Source: an uncultured Phocaeicola sp.
GTDB taxonomy: Bacteria; Bacteroidota; Bacteroidia; Bacteroidales; Bacteroidaceae
Direction: 5' to 3'
DNA length: 64,000 bases
Assembly (NCBI GenBank): GCA_944320845.1
Contig: CALUJA010000009.1
Coordinates: 53,768 to 117,767, forward strand
Part shown: piece by piece, positions 62,209 through 64,000 of the stretch
Layout of the letters: every line of letters begins with the position of its first letter
How positions within the stretch are numbered: the first letter of the stretch is position 1
The notes under the pieces: generated by a model
What the model was told of the DNA's origin: nothing
Seen by the model: the letters and a program-made list of their open reading frames with translations, nothing else
The model's database searches: none
Program-made: the position numbers and the translations under genes

Positions 62209-62529
62209 TTACAAAATGACTAATATCATAAGCATAAAAATAATACCCACAATCAACGACATATCGAGCTGCAAATGCTGCCCTAATTGTATTTTGGGAA
62301 TAAAGCTTAAGACGTTCTGTAATCTTATTAATATTCTTTCTGTTATATCAAAAGCCTTTTGATATTTAGGAAATAGCTGTTGCCTATATGGTACTATTTT
62401 CCAATACAGTATGAGTATTATCAAGAACATGGCACATAATAGTTTCAGTCCGATAATCCAATTTCCTCTTGTCAACGTACCTAATAAAATTAATGCAATA
62501 CCAATTAGCAGAACGATTGATTTTTTCAT
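62209..62529 (-). CDS. 106-aa hypothetical membrane protein
   Basis: Three hydrophobic segments (about 5-20, 29-45, 88-106) flank a polar, basic central part (KIVPYRQQLFPKYQKAF and the following residues to about 85). No domain is recognised. It lies between the kinase and the 57-aa gene in the same direction, so it may link the kinase to the membrane or to the ATPase. Confidence 0.62.
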   Translation of the reverse strand: MKKSIVLLIGIALILLGTLTRGNWIIGLKLLCAMFLIILILYWKIVPYRQQLFPKYQKAFDITERILIRLQNVLSFIPKIQLGQHLQLDMSLIVGIIFMLMILVIL

Positions 62530-62578
62530 TTTGCTTTATATCTATTGCTTCGTGATTTCATAAACGGTTATTATCGTT

Positions 62579-64000
62579 CTAATTGTTAACAAGTTGAACA
62601 ACAATGAGTCGTCCTCCCTGTCCTTTGTCAAGCAATATCTGCCTACCTTCTGTAAGCGGCACATATTCGCCTATAGCGATAGGCTTCTTCTCCGTAACAT
62701 CCATCATGTCAGGAAGATTGCGATTTATCAGAATCCACTGATTATTGAAGAAATGAAAATCCCCAACAGGCTTTTTGTCAGCTTCAGATGTCCGTTCACT
62801 TGGAGATACTAAATTATTTGCGTGCCATTTGTACAGAGTTTGCTTGTCATATACCATCAAACGATAATTTTCCGATATGAATTTGCCATGTGAGGGAGCA
62901 TAATAAAAATTCAATATCGGCAATTGTCCGTGATATGGCTGGCCACAAAACGGGCATTTAGGCTTGGTAGTGTTATCAAATACAAACCACTTGGCTTCAC
63001 AATTAGGATTCTGACATGGCTGTACCAAATCGGTTGTCTTGACCAAGGCATCTTCCCATTCCGCTGCACTCGGACGCTTTGACGGGTCGTGCAAACCTTC
63101 TACGAAAGCACGGTCAAACAATTTCTTCAGATACGGGCCACAAATAGTATATGGCATCTTTGCAGGGTCGCCTTGTGGCAACTCGGCAGGGGATAGTTGC
63201 TGGGCTTTAACCCTATTGGACTTGTCTGTTGGATTCTCAATAAACAAGGCTTTTGCACCCATAGACAATTCTTCATCACGTCCGCTGTCGTTGACATCAT
63301 TCACCTTGCCACCTCTTAATGGATGCCGATTAAGCAGGTACATATATATCAGGACAGCCAATGCATGACGGTCTGTATAGATACTCGGCAGTTTCCTTTG
63401 TTTATCATCTAATGCAAGATGCTTGGTTTCAATGACTTCAGGAGCAATGAAATCTGGCGTACCTATAACCTCAGGAGGAAATTTGCCCGGAACAACTAAA
63501 CTGTCATCATCAATGATACATGCACTTCCTGTAATCGGGTCAACCAGTATGTTCTTGTAAGACAAATCCGAATGCGCCAATCCTGCTGCGTGAAGCCGTC
63601 GGACAGCACGTGCTATCTTGATACACATATGAAGATTGGTCAGCCAATTCCCTTTTTGGTCAGCAGGCAAGAATTTGTTACGCAATTTAGCGGAAGCAAA
63701 CCACTTCCCCTCTTTTTCTTTGCCTTTGAATGGTCCTGAAGAGAAGAAAAACTTTTTGTCATAAAATGGCATTATGATGCCTGTCTTTCCATTCCATTCT
63801 ACCATTTTTGTAGGCCATGCAAACAGATTTTTCCAATAATTCCCCTCTGGAGTATCGAAAATCCGCTGGCGATAGATACCAACAATATTGGTGATACGCT
63901 CCCTGTCATTAGCATTGATTGGCTTGCGATAGAAAGCGACAACATAGGTTTTGTCAGGACTAAAATAAACATCCTTAACCCCACCTTGAGCTTTTATTTC
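62579..64000 (-). CDS. atypical protein kinase with zinc ribbon (TerY-P triad type), partial
   Basis: The frame is open to base 64000, so the N-terminus is missing. The 474 visible residues start near the kinase N-lobe (YVVAFYRKP could carry the ATP-site Lys). Catalytic elements are HSDLSYKN (HRD-like), IDDDS (DFG position) and GTPDFIAPEV (APE). A zinc ribbon follows: CQNPNCEAKW and KCPFCGQPY. A C-terminal beta-rich domain ends the protein. Kinases of this layout occur in TerY-P modules with a vWA protein and a PP2C phosphatase; these would lie upstream, outside the window. Confidence 0.82.
   Translation of the reverse strand, partial: EIKAQGGVKDVYFSPDKTYVVAFYRKPINANDRERITNIVGIYRQRIFDTPEGNYWKNLFAWPTKMVEWNGKTGIIMPFYDKKFFFSSGPFKGKEKEGKWFASAKLRNKFLPADQKGNWLTNLHMCIKIARAVRRLHAAGLAHSDLSYKNILVDPITGSACIIDDDSLVVPGKFPPEVIGTPDFIAPEVIETKHLALDDKQRKLPSIYTDRHALAVLIYMYLLNRHPLRGGKVNDVNDSGRDEELSMGAKALFIENPTDKSNRVKAQQLSPAELPQGDPAKMPYTICGPYLKKLFDRAFVEGLHDPSKRPSAAEWEDALVKTTDLVQPCQNPNCEAKWFVFDNTTKPKCPFCGQPYHGQLPILNFYYAPSHGKFISENYRLMVYDKQTLYKWHANNLVSPSERTSEADKKPVGDFHFFNNQWILINRNLPDMMDVTEKKPIAIGEYVPLTEGRQILLDKGQGGRLIVVQLVNN

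Overview
The window is chromosomal DNA of a gut Bacteroidales, most likely Bacteroides or Phocaeicola; the species cannot be fixed from the sequence. The evidence is the repeated -7 promoter element TAnnTTTG (written -7 box below, with a TTG/TTTG -33 box about 20 bp upstream where visible), mostly weak Shine-Dalgarno sites, Bacteroidetes-restricted families (DUF4468, DUF4494, Nudix-type sugar regulators) and an Alpavirinae-like microvirus prophage. Where a -7 box overlaps an upstream in-frame codon, it was used to choose the downstream start.

Layout. 1-7.9 kb: end of a phosphohexomutase gene, a Nif3-like/zinc-ribbon pair, a small HsdR-N-like protein divergent from AMP nucleosidase and holA, an AT-rich gap, an XRE regulator and the overlapping pyrK-pyrD pair. 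7.95-14.39 kb: a 6.4 kb Microviridae prophage on the minus strand, bounded by dif-like sites that share the core TGCGCA; the right site is a well-formed dif. Besides Rep, capsid and pilot genes it has four small genes, two of them too short to be found easily, overlapping by ATGA or TGATG. 14.4-30.4 kb: a mannose-1-phosphate guanylyltransferase, then a pentose block: xylR-xylB-xylA (minus) facing a sodium/sugar symporter, galM, araR, araD, araA, araB, tkt and rpiB (plus). XylA/XylB and AraA/AraB/AraD both yield D-xylulose 5-phosphate, which Tkt and RpiB pass to the pentose phosphate pathway. Two related Nudix-type regulators and two families of palindromes point to local control.

30.4-56.6 kb: mostly housekeeping genes: DUF4468, a DUF4494/YggS/DHODH-like operon, a sugar-isomerase-like protein, an aminotransferase with an ABC permease, an amidophosphoribosyltransferase paralogue without its N-terminal cysteine, a CDF metal exporter, rarA with a structured leader or small RNA, nitronate monooxygenase, a cupin, a pheT-yebC operon, TtcA-like, a secreted TPR/PD40 protein, uridine phosphorylase, fRMsr and mnmE.

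56.6-64 kb: an accessory island downstream of mnmE. It starts with short direct repeats, a multi-HTH excisionase-like protein and a tyrosine integrase cut off at its HxxR box. After a 460 bp gap comes a minus-strand operon read from the window edge: an atypical protein kinase with a zinc ribbon, two small proteins and a calcium-type P-ATPase. This resembles the kinase arm of TerY-P stress-response modules; the partner genes would lie beyond base 64000.
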